Below, one piece after another: positions 1-7,226 of a DNA stretch of 15,795 nucleotides. Position numbers and translations under genes: made by a program. Under the pieces are notes generated by a model. It searched no databases. It saw only the letters and a program-made list of their open reading frames with translations, and was not told where the DNA came from. The DNA is from Peptoniphilaceae bacterium (GTDB lineage: Bacteria; Bacillota; Clostridia; Tissierellales; Peptoniphilaceae). Numbering within the stretch: position 1 is the first letter of the stretch; each line of letters begins with the position of its first letter. Location: the NCBI GenBank assembly GCA_030152565.1, contig JASLJE010000046.1, positions 1 through 15,795 of the forward strand, read 5' to 3'.

Positions 1-350
1 AAGCTAAGTTTGACTATGTCCTAGTGGATGCTCCTTGTTCTGGACTTGGTATAGTAAGGAGAAAACCTGACATTAAATTAAATAGGACCCTAGATGATAT
101 TAAGGAATTGTCAAATATTCAATACAAGATTTTAGAAAATGCCTATAGGTATTTGAAAAAGGGAGGCCATATGGTCTACAGTACCTGTACCTATGGTAAA
201 ATAGAGAATGAAGATAATATAGAGAAAATTCTAGCCCAACATCCAGACTTAAGCCTGGTAGAAACAGATGGAAATAACCCTAGGATAATAAGGACAGACC
301 TGACTGGATCTGATGGGTTTTTCATGGCTAAGATATATAAACATGACTAA
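1..350 (+). CDS. rsmB: 16S rRNA (cytosine-C5) methyltransferase RsmB, 3' end only
   Basis: This is the C-terminal part of an SAM-dependent m5C methyltransferase that modifies 16S rRNA (C967 in E. coli). The gene is cut by the window start; the frame is open from base 3 and no start codon is present. The reading FDYVLVDAPCSGLG near the edge contains the conserved PC motif (Cys codon 36-38), followed by RRKPDIK, typical of RsmB. The STCTY motif supplies the catalytic TC cysteine (codon 186-188). The end, GSDGFFMAKIYK, is the usual RsmB C-terminus. The N-terminal NusB-like RNA-binding domain would lie upstream. In Firmicutes rsmB normally sits between fmt and rlmN, which matches the next gene. 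A related NOL1/NOP2/sun paralogue is possible, but the context favours RsmB. Confidence 0.93.
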   Translation, partial: AKFDYVLVDAPCSGLGIVRRKPDIKLNRTLDDIKELSNIQYKILENAYRYLKKGGHMVYSTCTYGKIENEDNIEKILAQHPDLSLVETDGNNPRIIRTDLTGSDGFFMAKIYKHD

Positions 351-353
351 ATA

Positions 354-362
354 TGCTATAAT
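354..362 (+). promoter_or_regulatory. Extended -10 promoter for rlmN operon
   Basis: TGCTATAAT is a consensus extended -10 element in the 30-base gap between rsmB and rlmN. No convincing -35 lies 17 bases upstream, as is common for extended -10 promoters. The inferred start near 369 would leave a leader of only about 12 bases before the rlmN ATG at 381. It would be an internal promoter reinforcing transcription from upstream genes. Confidence 0.5.
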
Positions 363-380
363 ATCTTAATGAGGTGTGTT

Positions 381-1427
381 ATGAATAAGATAGAAATAAA
401 TTCATTATATCTTGATGAATTAGAGGATTTTTTCCTCTCTTTGGGAGAGAAAAAATTTAGAGCAGGACAAATGTTTGAATTTTTACACAAGAATAAAAAC
501 TTTGACCTACAAGATAATACAGTCTTTTCAGAAAAGTTAAAAAACAAAATCTCTGAAAATTCATATATAAATAAGCCGGTGATTGAGCAAAAATTTAGCT
601 CAAATTATGACGGTACAGTAAAGTATTTATTAAGACTTGAAGATGACCAAATAATAGAGTCTGTCTTTATGCCCTATGAGGATAGAAATACCATATGTAT
701 TTCCAGCCAGGTAGGATGTAAGATGGGCTGTAAGTTTTGCGCTTCAACCAAGGCCAGCTTCGTTAGAAGCCTAAGTCCAGCAGAGATAGTATCCCAGGTA
801 TACTTAATAGAAAATGACCTGGATGAGAAAATCTCTAGTATTGTTTTAATGGGCATAGGAGAACCCTTGGATAACTATGACAATGTGATAAAGGCCATAA
901 GGATCTTAAATGACGAAAAAGGAAAAAATCTAGGCCAAAGGCATATTACCCTATCTACCAGCGGACTGGCAGACAAGGTAAGAGACCTGGCAGAAGAAGA
1001 TTTAGCCATTAACCTGGCCATATCTCTTCACTATCCTTTTGACGATCAAAGAGCCTCCTTCATGCCAGTAAACCACAGGTATAAGATTAGGGATATAATT
1101 GCTGCCAGTGACTACTACTTTGAAAAGACAGGTAGAAGGGTCAGCTATGAATATGTCCTAATAGAAGGTCTAAATGATACAGATGATCACATTAATGAAC
1201 TTGTAAATCTTTTTAGGGGTAAGAACATACATATAAATTTAATCCCCCTAAATGAAATTGCTGAATTTGATTATAAGTCATCTGAAAATAGCAGAATAGA
1301 AGAGTTTAATAAAATACTTAATAGCAAGGGTCTCAATTCAACTGTTAGAAATAAGAAGGGCTTTGATATAGATGCAGCCTGCGGTCAATTGAGAATATCC
1401 TATAAGGAAGAGAGGACTCAAAAATGA
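381..1427 (+). CDS. rlmN: Dual-specificity 23S rRNA/tRNA adenine-C2 methyltransferase RlmN
   Basis: Radical-SAM enzyme that methylates C2 of A2503 in 23S rRNA and A37 in some tRNAs. The radical-SAM cluster motif CKMGCKFC has cysteines 113, 117 and 120. The two mechanistic cysteines are also visible: C106 in CISSQVGC (equivalent of E. coli C118) and C334 in DAACGQLR (equivalent of C355). These make RlmN, not just a generic radical-SAM protein, a firm call; a Cfr resistance enzyme shares the chemistry but differs in its N-terminal region. The length of 348 residues is typical. I chose the ATG at 381 because a GAGGTG ribosome binding site (371-376) precedes it at good spacing. An in-frame ATG at 369 overlaps that site and would add only MRCV. 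The stop overlaps the stp start (ATGA), so the two are translationally coupled. Confidence 0.96.
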   Translation: MNKIEINSLYLDELEDFFLSLGEKKFRAGQMFEFLHKNKNFDLQDNTVFSEKLKNKISENSYINKPVIEQKFSSNYDGTVKYLLRLEDDQIIESVFMPYEDRNTICISSQVGCKMGCKFCASTKASFVRSLSPAEIVSQVYLIENDLDEKISSIVLMGIGEPLDNYDNVIKAIRILNDEKGKNLGQRHITLSTSGLADKVRDLAEEDLAINLAISLHYPFDDQRASFMPVNHRYKIRDIIAASDYYFEKTGRRVSYEYVLIEGLNDTDDHINELVNLFRGKNIHINLIPLNEIAEFDYKSSENSRIEEFNKILNSKGLNSTVRNKKGFDIDAACGQLRISYKEERTQK

Positions 1428-2146
1428 ACTATTATTCATTGACAGATAAGGGCAAGGTCAGAAGTGTAAACCAAGATAATTATGTAAATATCATAGAGAA
1501 GGATTTTTCTCTTTTTGTGGTTGCCGATGGAATGGGGGGCCACAATGCAGGGGAAATAGCATCTTTTATAGCTGTAAAGTCTATTAAGGAGTTTATTGAA
1601 AAAAACCATCCCTATGAAGACTATAAGGATTTACTCTTGATGGCCATTAAATATGCTAACAGGCAGATTTATAATAAGTCCCGACTGGATGAAAAGTGTG
1701 AGAATATGGGGACTACCATTGTGGCCTGCCTAGTGGCAGATAATGAGGTTCATATAGCCCATGTGGGAGATAGTAGGGCCTATTATTTTGATGGGGCCAA
1801 GTTAAGTCAGTTTACCAAGGATCATTCCTATGTACAAAAATTAATAGATACAGGAGTTTTAACTGAAGAGGCTGCCAAGACCTATGAAAATAAAAACTTG
1901 GTGACCAATGCAGTTGGCATAGAGGAAAATGTTGAAATTTCCTATGGTTCTTTGGACATTAAGGAAAATGACATGTTGTTATTAACCACAGATGGCCTAA
2001 CTAACTTGGTAGACGACAAGGATATTATAGAGATAATAACCAGTGATAGGGAATTGGAGGATATGACTAAAACCTTGATTTCCATGGCTAATTCACTGGG
2101 TGGATATGACAATATAACTCTGACCATAGTAAAGAAGATGGGGTAA
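1424..2146 (+). CDS. stp: PP2C-family serine/threonine phosphatase (Stp/PrpC)
   Basis: Metal-dependent phosphatase that reverses phosphorylation by the PASTA kinase encoded next. The PP2C motifs occur in order: NQDN (D18), VVADGMGGHNAGE (D35, G36), AHVGDSRAYY, TKDHSYVQ, LLLTTDGLTN (D190) and GGYDNITLTIV (D229). These aspartates bind the two catalytic metal ions. The 240-residue length matches the single-domain bacterial Stp/PrpC group, and no membrane segment is seen, so it is cytosolic. A GAGG site at 1412-1415 precedes the ATG. It overlaps rlmN by four bases and is only three bases from prkC, so phosphatase and kinase are made together, the usual arrangement in Firmicutes. Known targets in relatives include cell-wall and translation factors; none can be inferred here. 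Confidence 0.96.
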   Translation: MNYYSLTDKGKVRSVNQDNYVNIIEKDFSLFVVADGMGGHNAGEIASFIAVKSIKEFIEKNHPYEDYKDLLLMAIKYANRQIYNKSRLDEKCENMGTTIVACLVADNEVHIAHVGDSRAYYFDGAKLSQFTKDHSYVQKLIDTGVLTEEAAKTYENKNLVTNAVGIEENVEISYGSLDIKENDMLLLTTDGLTNLVDDKDIIEIITSDRELEDMTKTLISMANSLGGYDNITLTIVKKMG

Positions 2147-2149
2147 GAC

Positions 2150-4132
2150 ATGGAAAAAATAGTATTAGACAATAGATATGTCTTAGGAGAGAGAATTGGC
2201 GTTGGAGGTATGGCCTATGTTTATGATGCCTTTGACCAGCTCCTAAAGCGCAATGTAGCAGTTAAAATATTAAAGGATCAATTTGTAGAACAGGAAGATT
2301 TTTTACAAAAGTTTAATGTTGAAGCTCAATCATCTGCTTCCTTAGCCGATGATAATATAGTTAGTATATACGATGTAGGATCTACTGTGGTAAATGACAG
2401 GGCCATCCATTACATAGTTATGGAAAAGGTAAATGGTCAAACCTTAAAGGATGTCATAGAAGAAAAGGCTCCTTTTTCTGACCAGGAGATTGTCTATTAT
2501 GCCAAGCAAATAGCGAAGGCCTTGAAAACAGCCCATAATAATGGAATTGTCCATAGGGATATAAAGCCAGCCAATATCTTATTGACAGAAAACAATAAGG
2601 TTAAGGTGGCAGACTTTGGAATAGCTAGAGTATCATCTTCAGCTACCATTACCTATACCAGTTCAATCCTGGGTACTGTTCACTATATATCTCCAGAACA
2701 GGCCAAGGGTCAACACATAGACAATAGATCAGACCTTTATTCCCTAGGTATAGTCATGTATGAAATGGCAACGGGAAATGTTCCCTTTGATGGGGATAAT
2801 TCAGTGGGTATTGCCATCAAGCACATTCAAGAAGACGTGCCTATGGCAAATTTGAAAAATGAAAAAATAAGTAAGAATTTAAGCTATATAATAAATAAAT
2901 GTTTGGAAAAAAATATAAATAATAGGTACCAAAATGCTTCAGAATTAATTTATGATTTGGAGAACTACAAGGACCTAAAGATGGCTGACACAGTTGAAAT
3001 AGTAAACCCAGACCTGGCAGAAACAGCTGTTATCAACACTAAACAGGTCAAGTATCAGTCAAAAAAAGAAGAAAAAGAAATAAGCCCTAAGAAAAAACCT
3101 AATAAAAAATTAATAAATAAGATTTACGTACTAGTGGTATCTCTTCTAGTCCTACTATCTGCCTTCTTTATTATAAACAAGTATACTAGAAGCCAGGTGG
3201 GCAAGAACTATGTTAAGGTACCCAACCTGATAGATATAGCCGAAGACGAAGCCATGGAAAAGCTCAAGGAAAATGACCTTAAGGGCAAGGTGGTAAAAAG
3301 AGAGAACAGCGATACGGTTATAAAGGGCAATGTAATAGACCAGTTGGAAGAAGCCAACACTGAATTGAAAAAGGGCAGTACTGTTGAACTGATAGTAAGT
3401 GAGGGCAAGGAAGAAGTAACTGTTCCAGATATTACAGGCTATGAAATAAAATATGTTGAGCAAATGTTAAATGACCAAGGCTTGGAATTGGGTAGAACTA
3501 CCACAGACTACTCAGATGATAAGAGAAAAGACATGGTTATTAGGCAGGAGCCAATGGCAAGAGAAAAGGTTGAAAAGGGTAGTAAGGTTGATATTGTAGT
3601 AAGTTTGGGTAAAAAGATAGAAAGAGTTCCTGTTCCCAGGTTGGTTGGTCAAAAACAAGAGACAGCCATTCAAAGCTTACAGGCCTTGGGCCTATCTGTA
3701 GGTAAGATTGACCAGGACTACAGTGATGAGTTTACAGAAAACTTTGTAATTAAACAGTCTATAAAGGCTGGCAAGGAAGTAGACCTTAACACCCAGGTTA
3801 ATATAGTTATTAGTCTTGGACCTAAGCCGCTTCCTGAACCAGAACCAGAGCCTGAACCGGAACCAGAACCAACACCTGAGCCAGAACCAGAGCCAGATGA
3901 AGAATTAAAGGATAAAAAGTTTATCCTAGACCTACAAGTTCCATCGGGGGATGAGGAAAGCTTCAAGGTAGACATATATAATTTGGTTCCAAGTAAGACC
4001 TTGATTCACAGCCAAGTTTATAATAAGTCAGATGCTAGTGATGGGGTTATAAAGGTAGAACTAATAGCCAAGGAAAATGCTGAGTTTGAAATCTATTATG
4101 ATGGCAAACAAGTACAGGTTCACTTTGATTAG
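2150..4132 (+). CDS. prkC: PASTA-domain membrane serine/threonine kinase PrkC/Stk1
   Basis: Transmembrane Hanks-type kinase that senses muropeptide or lipid II and signals to cell-wall, translation and germination targets. The cytosolic kinase domain (about residues 8-275) has the glycine loop IGVGGMAYVY, ATP-anchoring K39 in VAVKILK, HRDIKPAN with catalytic D137, DFG with D155, a threonine-rich activation loop (TITYTSSILGT), and SPEQAKG. A single membrane helix lies at about residues 325-345, preceded by a lysine-rich juxtamembrane stretch. Three extracellular PASTA repeats follow (about 355-418, 422-486, 491-557). A proline-glutamate linker (about 562-582) then leads to a C-terminal domain of about 70 residues (590-660) predicted to be beta-rich. 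The C-terminal module is an addition beyond the minimal PASTA architecture. The gene lies three bases after stp, and rsgA begins at or just inside its end. Confidence 0.96.
   Translation: MEKIVLDNRYVLGERIGVGGMAYVYDAFDQLLKRNVAVKILKDQFVEQEDFLQKFNVEAQSSASLADDNIVSIYDVGSTVVNDRAIHYIVMEKVNGQTLKDVIEEKAPFSDQEIVYYAKQIAKALKTAHNNGIVHRDIKPANILLTENNKVKVADFGIARVSSSATITYTSSILGTVHYISPEQAKGQHIDNRSDLYSLGIVMYEMATGNVPFDGDNSVGIAIKHIQEDVPMANLKNEKISKNLSYIINKCLEKNINNRYQNASELIYDLENYKDLKMADTVEIVNPDLAETAVINTKQVKYQSKKEEKEISPKKKPNKKLINKIYVLVVSLLVLLSAFFIINKYTRSQVGKNYVKVPNLIDIAEDEAMEKLKENDLKGKVVKRENSDTVIKGNVIDQLEEANTELKKGSTVELIVSEGKEEVTVPDITGYEIKYVEQMLNDQGLELGRTTTDYSDDKRKDMVIRQEPMAREKVEKGSKVDIVVSLGKKIERVPVPRLVGQKQETAIQSLQALGLSVGKIDQDYSDEFTENFVIKQSIKAGKEVDLNTQVNIVISLGPKPLPEPEPEPEPEPEPTPEPEPEPDEELKDKKFILDLQVPSGDEESFKVDIYNLVPSKTLIHSQVYNKSDASDGVIKVELIAKENAEFEIYYDGKQVQVHFD
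3833..3895 (+). repeat. Pro-Glu coding tandem repeat in prkC
   Basis: About ten degenerate copies of the hexamer CCWGAR (CCA/CCT + GAA/GAG) run in frame, encoding alternating Pro-Glu with one Pro-Thr-Pro break. It separates PASTA3 from the C-terminal domain and probably acts as a stiff, acidic extracellular spacer. Such hexamer tracts can change length by replication slippage without breaking the frame. Confidence 0.85.
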
Positions 4133-5015
4133 GGGTGAGATTATAAAAGGGATAATAATAAAATCACAAAAAGATATATACTATGTGGATACAGAAGAGA
4201 ATATTTACCTATGTAGGGCTAGAGGGGTCTTTAGGGAAAGAAAGATCAAGCCCTTGGTAGGAGATAGGGTAGAAATCCAAATAATTGATGACAAGAATGC
4301 CTATATAATTGATGTTTTTGATAGGACATCAGAGACTATTAGGCCTCCTGTTGCAAATATGGACCAGATTATGCTAGTTCAGACTATAGATGATCCCAGC
4401 CTTAATCTAAATACTTTAGACAAGTACTTAGTTATGTTGGAACACTATCAAATAGATGTTTTTCTAGTTATAAATAAGATTGATTTAACCAGTCCAGACC
4501 AGGTTGAAAAAATAAGAGACCTTTATGCAAGTGCAGGCTATGATGTAGTCTTAGTCAGTGCCCAAGAGTCTATAAATATAGATGGGCTAAAGGCCAAGCT
4601 AAAGGGTAAGATAACAGCCATGGCAGGACCGTCAGGAGTTGGCAAGTCATCCTTATTAAACTCCTTGTCCCTAGACCACCAGGTTGAAACGGGCAAGGTT
4701 AGCAGGAAGACTTCCAGGGGTAAACACACTACTAGACACAGTGAGCTTTTCCTAATAGACAAGGACACCTATATCTTAGACACTCCAGGTTTTTCATCAA
4801 TAGATCTTTCCTTTATAGATGAAGAAAGGGATGTTAAGTCCTACTTTAGAGAGTTTAGGGACTATGAGGACAAGTGTAGATTCCAAGATTGTATTCACGT
4901 TAATGAACCACAGTGTGAAGTAAAAAAACAAGTGGAAAAAAATATTATTAAAAAGAGTAGATATGACAACTACTTGTTTATCTACCAAGAAATAAAAAAT
5001 AAAAGGAGATATTAA
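4125..5015 (+). CDS. rsgA: Ribosome small-subunit-dependent GTPase RsgA
   Basis: Circularly permuted GTPase that checks late 30S subunit assembly. The order of motifs shows the permutation: G4 (VINKIDLT) first, then G1 (GPSGVGKSSLLNSL), the switch region GKHTTRH, and G3 (DTPGFSS). An N-terminal OB-fold precedes them (IYYVDTEENIYLCRARG). A C-terminal zinc knuckle CRFQDCIHVNEPQC provides three Cys and one His. The start is uncertain. TTG at 4125 is the nearest canonical start with a weak AGG upstream, and it overlaps the prkC end by eight bases. ATGs at 4077, 4098 and 4101 lie deeper inside prkC with no good ribosome binding site. The best such site, AGGGGTGA (4131-4138), instead points to ATT at 4140 or ATA at 4143, where relatives' proteins typically begin. 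RsgA is standard in this operon; its activity may be linked to phosphorylation by the neighbouring kinase, as shown in relatives. Confidence 0.94.
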   Translation: MIRGEIIKGIIIKSQKDIYYVDTEENIYLCRARGVFRERKIKPLVGDRVEIQIIDDKNAYIIDVFDRTSETIRPPVANMDQIMLVQTIDDPSLNLNTLDKYLVMLEHYQIDVFLVINKIDLTSPDQVEKIRDLYASAGYDVVLVSAQESINIDGLKAKLKGKITAMAGPSGVGKSSLLNSLSLDHQVETGKVSRKTSRGKHTTRHSELFLIDKDTYILDTPGFSSIDLSFIDEERDVKSYFREFRDYEDKCRFQDCIHVNEPQCEVKKQVEKNIIKKSRYDNYLFIYQEIKNKRRY

Positions 5016-5677
5016 TGATAGAATTAGCACCTTCACTACTTTCTGCAGATTTTTACAACCTGCAAAAAGACCTAGAAGAATTAGGGGAAACAAGAGTAAA
5101 GTACCTACACTTAGATGTAATGGATGGGAACTTTGTTCCAAATATTTCATTTGGACCAGGAATTATTAAAATTCTTAGGAAAAACACAGACTTTATATTT
5201 GATACCCACCTTATGATTGAAAATCCAGATAAGTATATCAAGGATTTTGTTGACGCTGGAGCAGATATAATTACTGTTCACGCTGAAACCACCAAACACC
5301 TACACAGGACCATTCAACTTATTAAGTCCTATGGAATAAAGGCTGGTGTGGTTTTAAATCCGGCTACATCTGAAGATGTTTTAGAATATGTTATTGAAGA
5401 CATAGATCAGGTTTTAGTCATGAGTGTAAACCCAGGCTTTGGAGGTCAAAGTTTTATCGAATCATCCTTAAAGAAAATATCTAGAATAAGAAAAATGATA
5501 GATGAGAGAAATCCTGGTGTACTTTTACAAGTAGACGGAGGAATAAAGGCCGATAATTGTAAGATGGTAATTGACGCTGGTGCAGACCTTCTAGTATCAG
5601 GTTCAGGTGTCTTTAACAAGGACGGCATAAAAAACAATGTGGATGAATTCTACAAGGTATTTGAGGAATATAAATGA
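5015..5677 (+). CDS. rpe: Ribulose-phosphate 3-epimerase
   Basis: Interconverts D-ribulose 5-phosphate and D-xylulose 5-phosphate in the non-oxidative pentose phosphate pathway. A TIM-barrel of 220 residues, the normal size. Signature stretches are LSADFYNL, LHLDVMDGNFVPNISFGP (H32 and catalytic D34), DTHLMIENP (H65), VMSVNPGFGGQSFI (phosphate loop) and QVDGGI (catalytic D174), followed by AGADLLVSGSGVF. An AGGAGA site at 5004-5009 precedes the ATG, and the first base of the start codon is the last base of the rsgA stop codon, indicating translational coupling. Placement between rsgA and thiN is conserved in Firmicutes. Confidence 0.96.
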   Translation: MIELAPSLLSADFYNLQKDLEELGETRVKYLHLDVMDGNFVPNISFGPGIIKILRKNTDFIFDTHLMIENPDKYIKDFVDAGADIITVHAETTKHLHRTIQLIKSYGIKAGVVLNPATSEDVLEYVIEDIDQVLVMSVNPGFGGQSFIESSLKKISRIRKMIDERNPGVLLQVDGGIKADNCKMVIDAGADLLVSGSGVFNKDGIKNNVDEFYKVFEEYK

Positions 5678-6306
5678 GAATATTAATTATTGCAGGAGGT
5701 AATTTACCTCCTATTTCTCTATTAAAAGACTATTACACAGAAAAAACCTATGTAATTGCTGTAGATGGGGGAGTAAAGTATTGTTTTGACCAAGACTTAA
5801 AAATAGATTTGGCCGTAGGTGATTTTGATTCAATAGATGAAAAGACTAAGAAAAAAATGGTTGATTTGGGAATCAATAGAAGGGAATTTCCAGCTGACAA
5901 GGACATGACTGATTTTGAATTGGCCCTGGTCCTGGCTGTGGAAATGGATGTTAGTGAGATCCTTATTTGGGGAGCAACAGGGACCAGGCTAGACCACACC
6001 ATGATAAATGTCCAGTTGCTTAAAAAGTACTATAGGCCCAATATAGCCATGAAAATTATAGATAGGACCAATGAAATCATCTATACAGATAGAAGCCTTA
6101 AAATCGACAGGGACGACAAGTATTATATATCCATAGTTCCCACTGACCAAAGGGCGGTTTTTACTCTGAGAGGGGTTAGGTGGCCTCTGACAAGGCATGA
6201 GATTGAATACGGGTCATCTTTTACCATATCCAATGAGATAGTAGAAGACCAGGCCTTAATAGAAATAGAAAAAGGAGATATATTCATCTTTCTAAGTAGA
6301 GATTAA
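5674..6306 (+). CDS. thiN: Thiamine pyrophosphokinase
   Basis: Transfers pyrophosphate from ATP to thiamine, giving thiamine diphosphate, the cofactor of transketolase and pyruvate:ferredoxin oxidoreductase. Motifs: AVDGGVKYCF (D31), DLAVGDFDSI (D50, D52), DKDMTDFE (D77, D80) and GATGTRLDHTMINVQLL. The 210-residue length is typical of bacterial ThiN. It overlaps rpe by four bases (ATGA) and is the last gene of the operon. Its final 15 bases overlap the 3' end of the convergent GIY-YIG gene. The terminator hairpin uses the last codons and the stop codon. No TPP riboswitch precedes it, as expected for an operon-internal salvage gene. Confidence 0.95.
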   Translation: MRILIIAGGNLPPISLLKDYYTEKTYVIAVDGGVKYCFDQDLKIDLAVGDFDSIDEKTKKKMVDLGINRREFPADKDMTDFELALVLAVEMDVSEILIWGATGTRLDHTMINVQLLKKYYRPNIAMKIIDRTNEIIYTDRSLKIDRDDKYYISIVPTDQRAVFTLRGVRWPLTRHEIEYGSSFTISNEIVEDQALIEIEKGDIFIFLSRD

Positions 6307-6322
6307 TATATCTCCTATTTTT
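6273..6322 (+). terminator. Long-stem terminator at thiN 3' end
   Basis: Perfect 12-bp inverted repeat: AGGAGATATATT at 6273-6284 pairs with AATATATCTCCT at 6305-6316 across a 20-base loop. Five T residues follow at 6318-6322, giving a Rho-independent terminator for the thiN operon. The left arm is inside thiN, the stop codon lies at the edge of the right arm, and the GIY-YIG stop lies in the loop. On the minus strand the run beyond the stem (TTTCTATTTCT) is weaker, so termination there is possible but less certain. Confidence 0.7.
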
Positions 6323-6570
6323 ATATCCCCCTTGATTAATTTTAACTTGTCTGATCTTTTTAATTTCTTTATCCTATATTCTAGTTTAAGGGCCTGGGAC
6401 TTGGACTCACACTGGTGGCTAAAGACGTATTCTACAGGGAGTCTAGCCCTGGTATACTTGGCCCCCTTGCCACTATTATGGACCTTTATCCTATTTTCCA
6501 AGTCATTGGTATAGCCTGTATAAAGACTTTGATCACTACATTTAAGAATATAGACATAGTTTTTAGTCAT
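6292..6570 (-). CDS. GIY-YIG nuclease-like protein, YazA/UPF0213 family
   Basis: Small 92-residue single-domain GIY-YIG protein. It starts with YVYILKCSDQSLYTGYT (the GIY...YIG pair), then NRIKVHNSGKGAKYTR with the conserved Arg, and SKSQALKLEYRIKKLKR with the conserved metal-binding Glu. This layout is that of Bacillus YazA-like proteins (UPF0213), whose biological role is not established; a nuclease fold is expected from the family. Its ATG overlaps the recX stop region by eight bases, suggesting co-transcription and coupled translation with recX. Its 3' end overlaps thiN on the other strand by 15 bases. Confidence 0.88.
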   Translation of the reverse strand: MTKNYVYILKCSDQSLYTGYTNDLENRIKVHNSGKGAKYTRARLPVEYVFSHQCESKSQALKLEYRIKKLKRSDKLKLIKGDIKIGDILIST

Positions 6571-7177
6571 AGATTTGTCCTAGGGCAGAGGATATGGTTG
6601 ATGAGTCAAAACCATTTGAAGCCAGATACCTATAAACCTTGGCCTTTTCCTTGTAGTCACTAAGGTCCAGGTCCTTGTATTTTTTATTTATTAGATACTT
6701 GCAATTTTCCAGTTCAAGATCTGGGTCCATCTCATCTAAAACCCTGTCAATAAGATTGGAACTCAGGCCTTTTTGCCTTAATTTATACTTGGTTTTTTTC
6801 CTGGAAAACTTTTTATTTAAAATGTAGCTGTCCACTATTTCCCTGGTATATCTCTCGTCATCTAAAAGATGGTTTTTCTTGTAAAGGTCTATGACCTTAT
6901 TGATTACACTATCGTCCATGCCTTCCTTATAGAGCCTGTTATAAATCTCATTTTCTGTTCTAGGCTTATAGTTTATAAAGTTTCCAGCTATGGACTTGGC
7001 CCTGATAAACATGTCATCCTTTTCTATTTTTTTAAGGCTGTCTTCTGGAAGATCCTCGTGTTTTTTTAACTTTAGTTCTTCGTAGACCTCATAGGAGACA
7101 TGGTAGATTTTTTTATTGTCAAAAGTTAATTTAAAGGCCGACTTGGCCTCATCATAATTTATATGTTCAATAAACAT
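6563..7177 (-). CDS. recX: RecX regulatory protein
   Basis: RecX binds RecA filaments and limits or modulates strand exchange. The 204-residue protein is built from repeated three-helix units with family hallmarks: YKPRTENEIYNRL, LLDDERYTREIVDSYI, FSRKKTKYKLRQKGLSSNLID, and VYRYLASNGFDSSTISSAL at the end. The N-terminal part of about 60 residues resembles the longer Firmicutes RecX. A GGAGG site lies four to five bases before the ATG. recA is not in the window. The gene begins only about 20 bases beyond the strong terminator of crt, leaving no room for a full promoter in between, so its transcription probably depends on read-through or a promoter inside crt. Confidence 0.9.
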   Translation of the reverse strand: MFIEHINYDEAKSAFKLTFDNKKIYHVSYEVYEELKLKKHEDLPEDSLKKIEKDDMFIRAKSIAGNFINYKPRTENEIYNRLYKEGMDDSVINKVIDLYKKNHLLDDERYTREIVDSYILNKKFSRKKTKYKLRQKGLSSNLIDRVLDEMDPDLELENCKYLINKKYKDLDLSDYKEKAKVYRYLASNGFDSSTISSALGQIYD

Positions 7178-7190
7178 TTTTCCTCCATAA

Positions 7191-7215
7191 TAAAAAAGGC
7201 GACTAAAAGTCGCCT
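7191..7215 (-). terminator. Intrinsic terminator of hbd-crt
   Basis: Perfect 8-bp stem AGGCGACT/AGTCGCCT (7197-7204 and 7208-7215) with an AAA loop on the plus strand. Read on the minus strand it is followed directly by TTTTTT (7196-7191), then A. It lies 11 bases after the crt stop, so it is a strong Rho-independent terminator. The U-tract nearly touches the recX ribosome binding site. Confidence 0.9.
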
Positions 7216-7226
7216 AATAATAATTA

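Noticed and set aside
3718..3975. Minus-strand open frame encoding a Gly-Ser repeat
   Set aside because: It is the antisense shadow of the prkC Pro-Glu repeat; no ribosome binding site, and prkC is clearly the coding strand.
4797..5150. Minus-strand open frame of 117 codons across rsgA/rpe
   Set aside because: Lies opposite two well-supported genes with overlapping start and stop; no recognisable motif or ribosome binding site.
5640..5674. TPP riboswitch before thiN
   Set aside because: thiN overlaps rpe by four bases; there is no untranslated leader to hold one.
6332..6663. Plus-strand open frames over the GIY-YIG/recX region
   Set aside because: Shadows of the minus-strand genes, which carry full family motifs.
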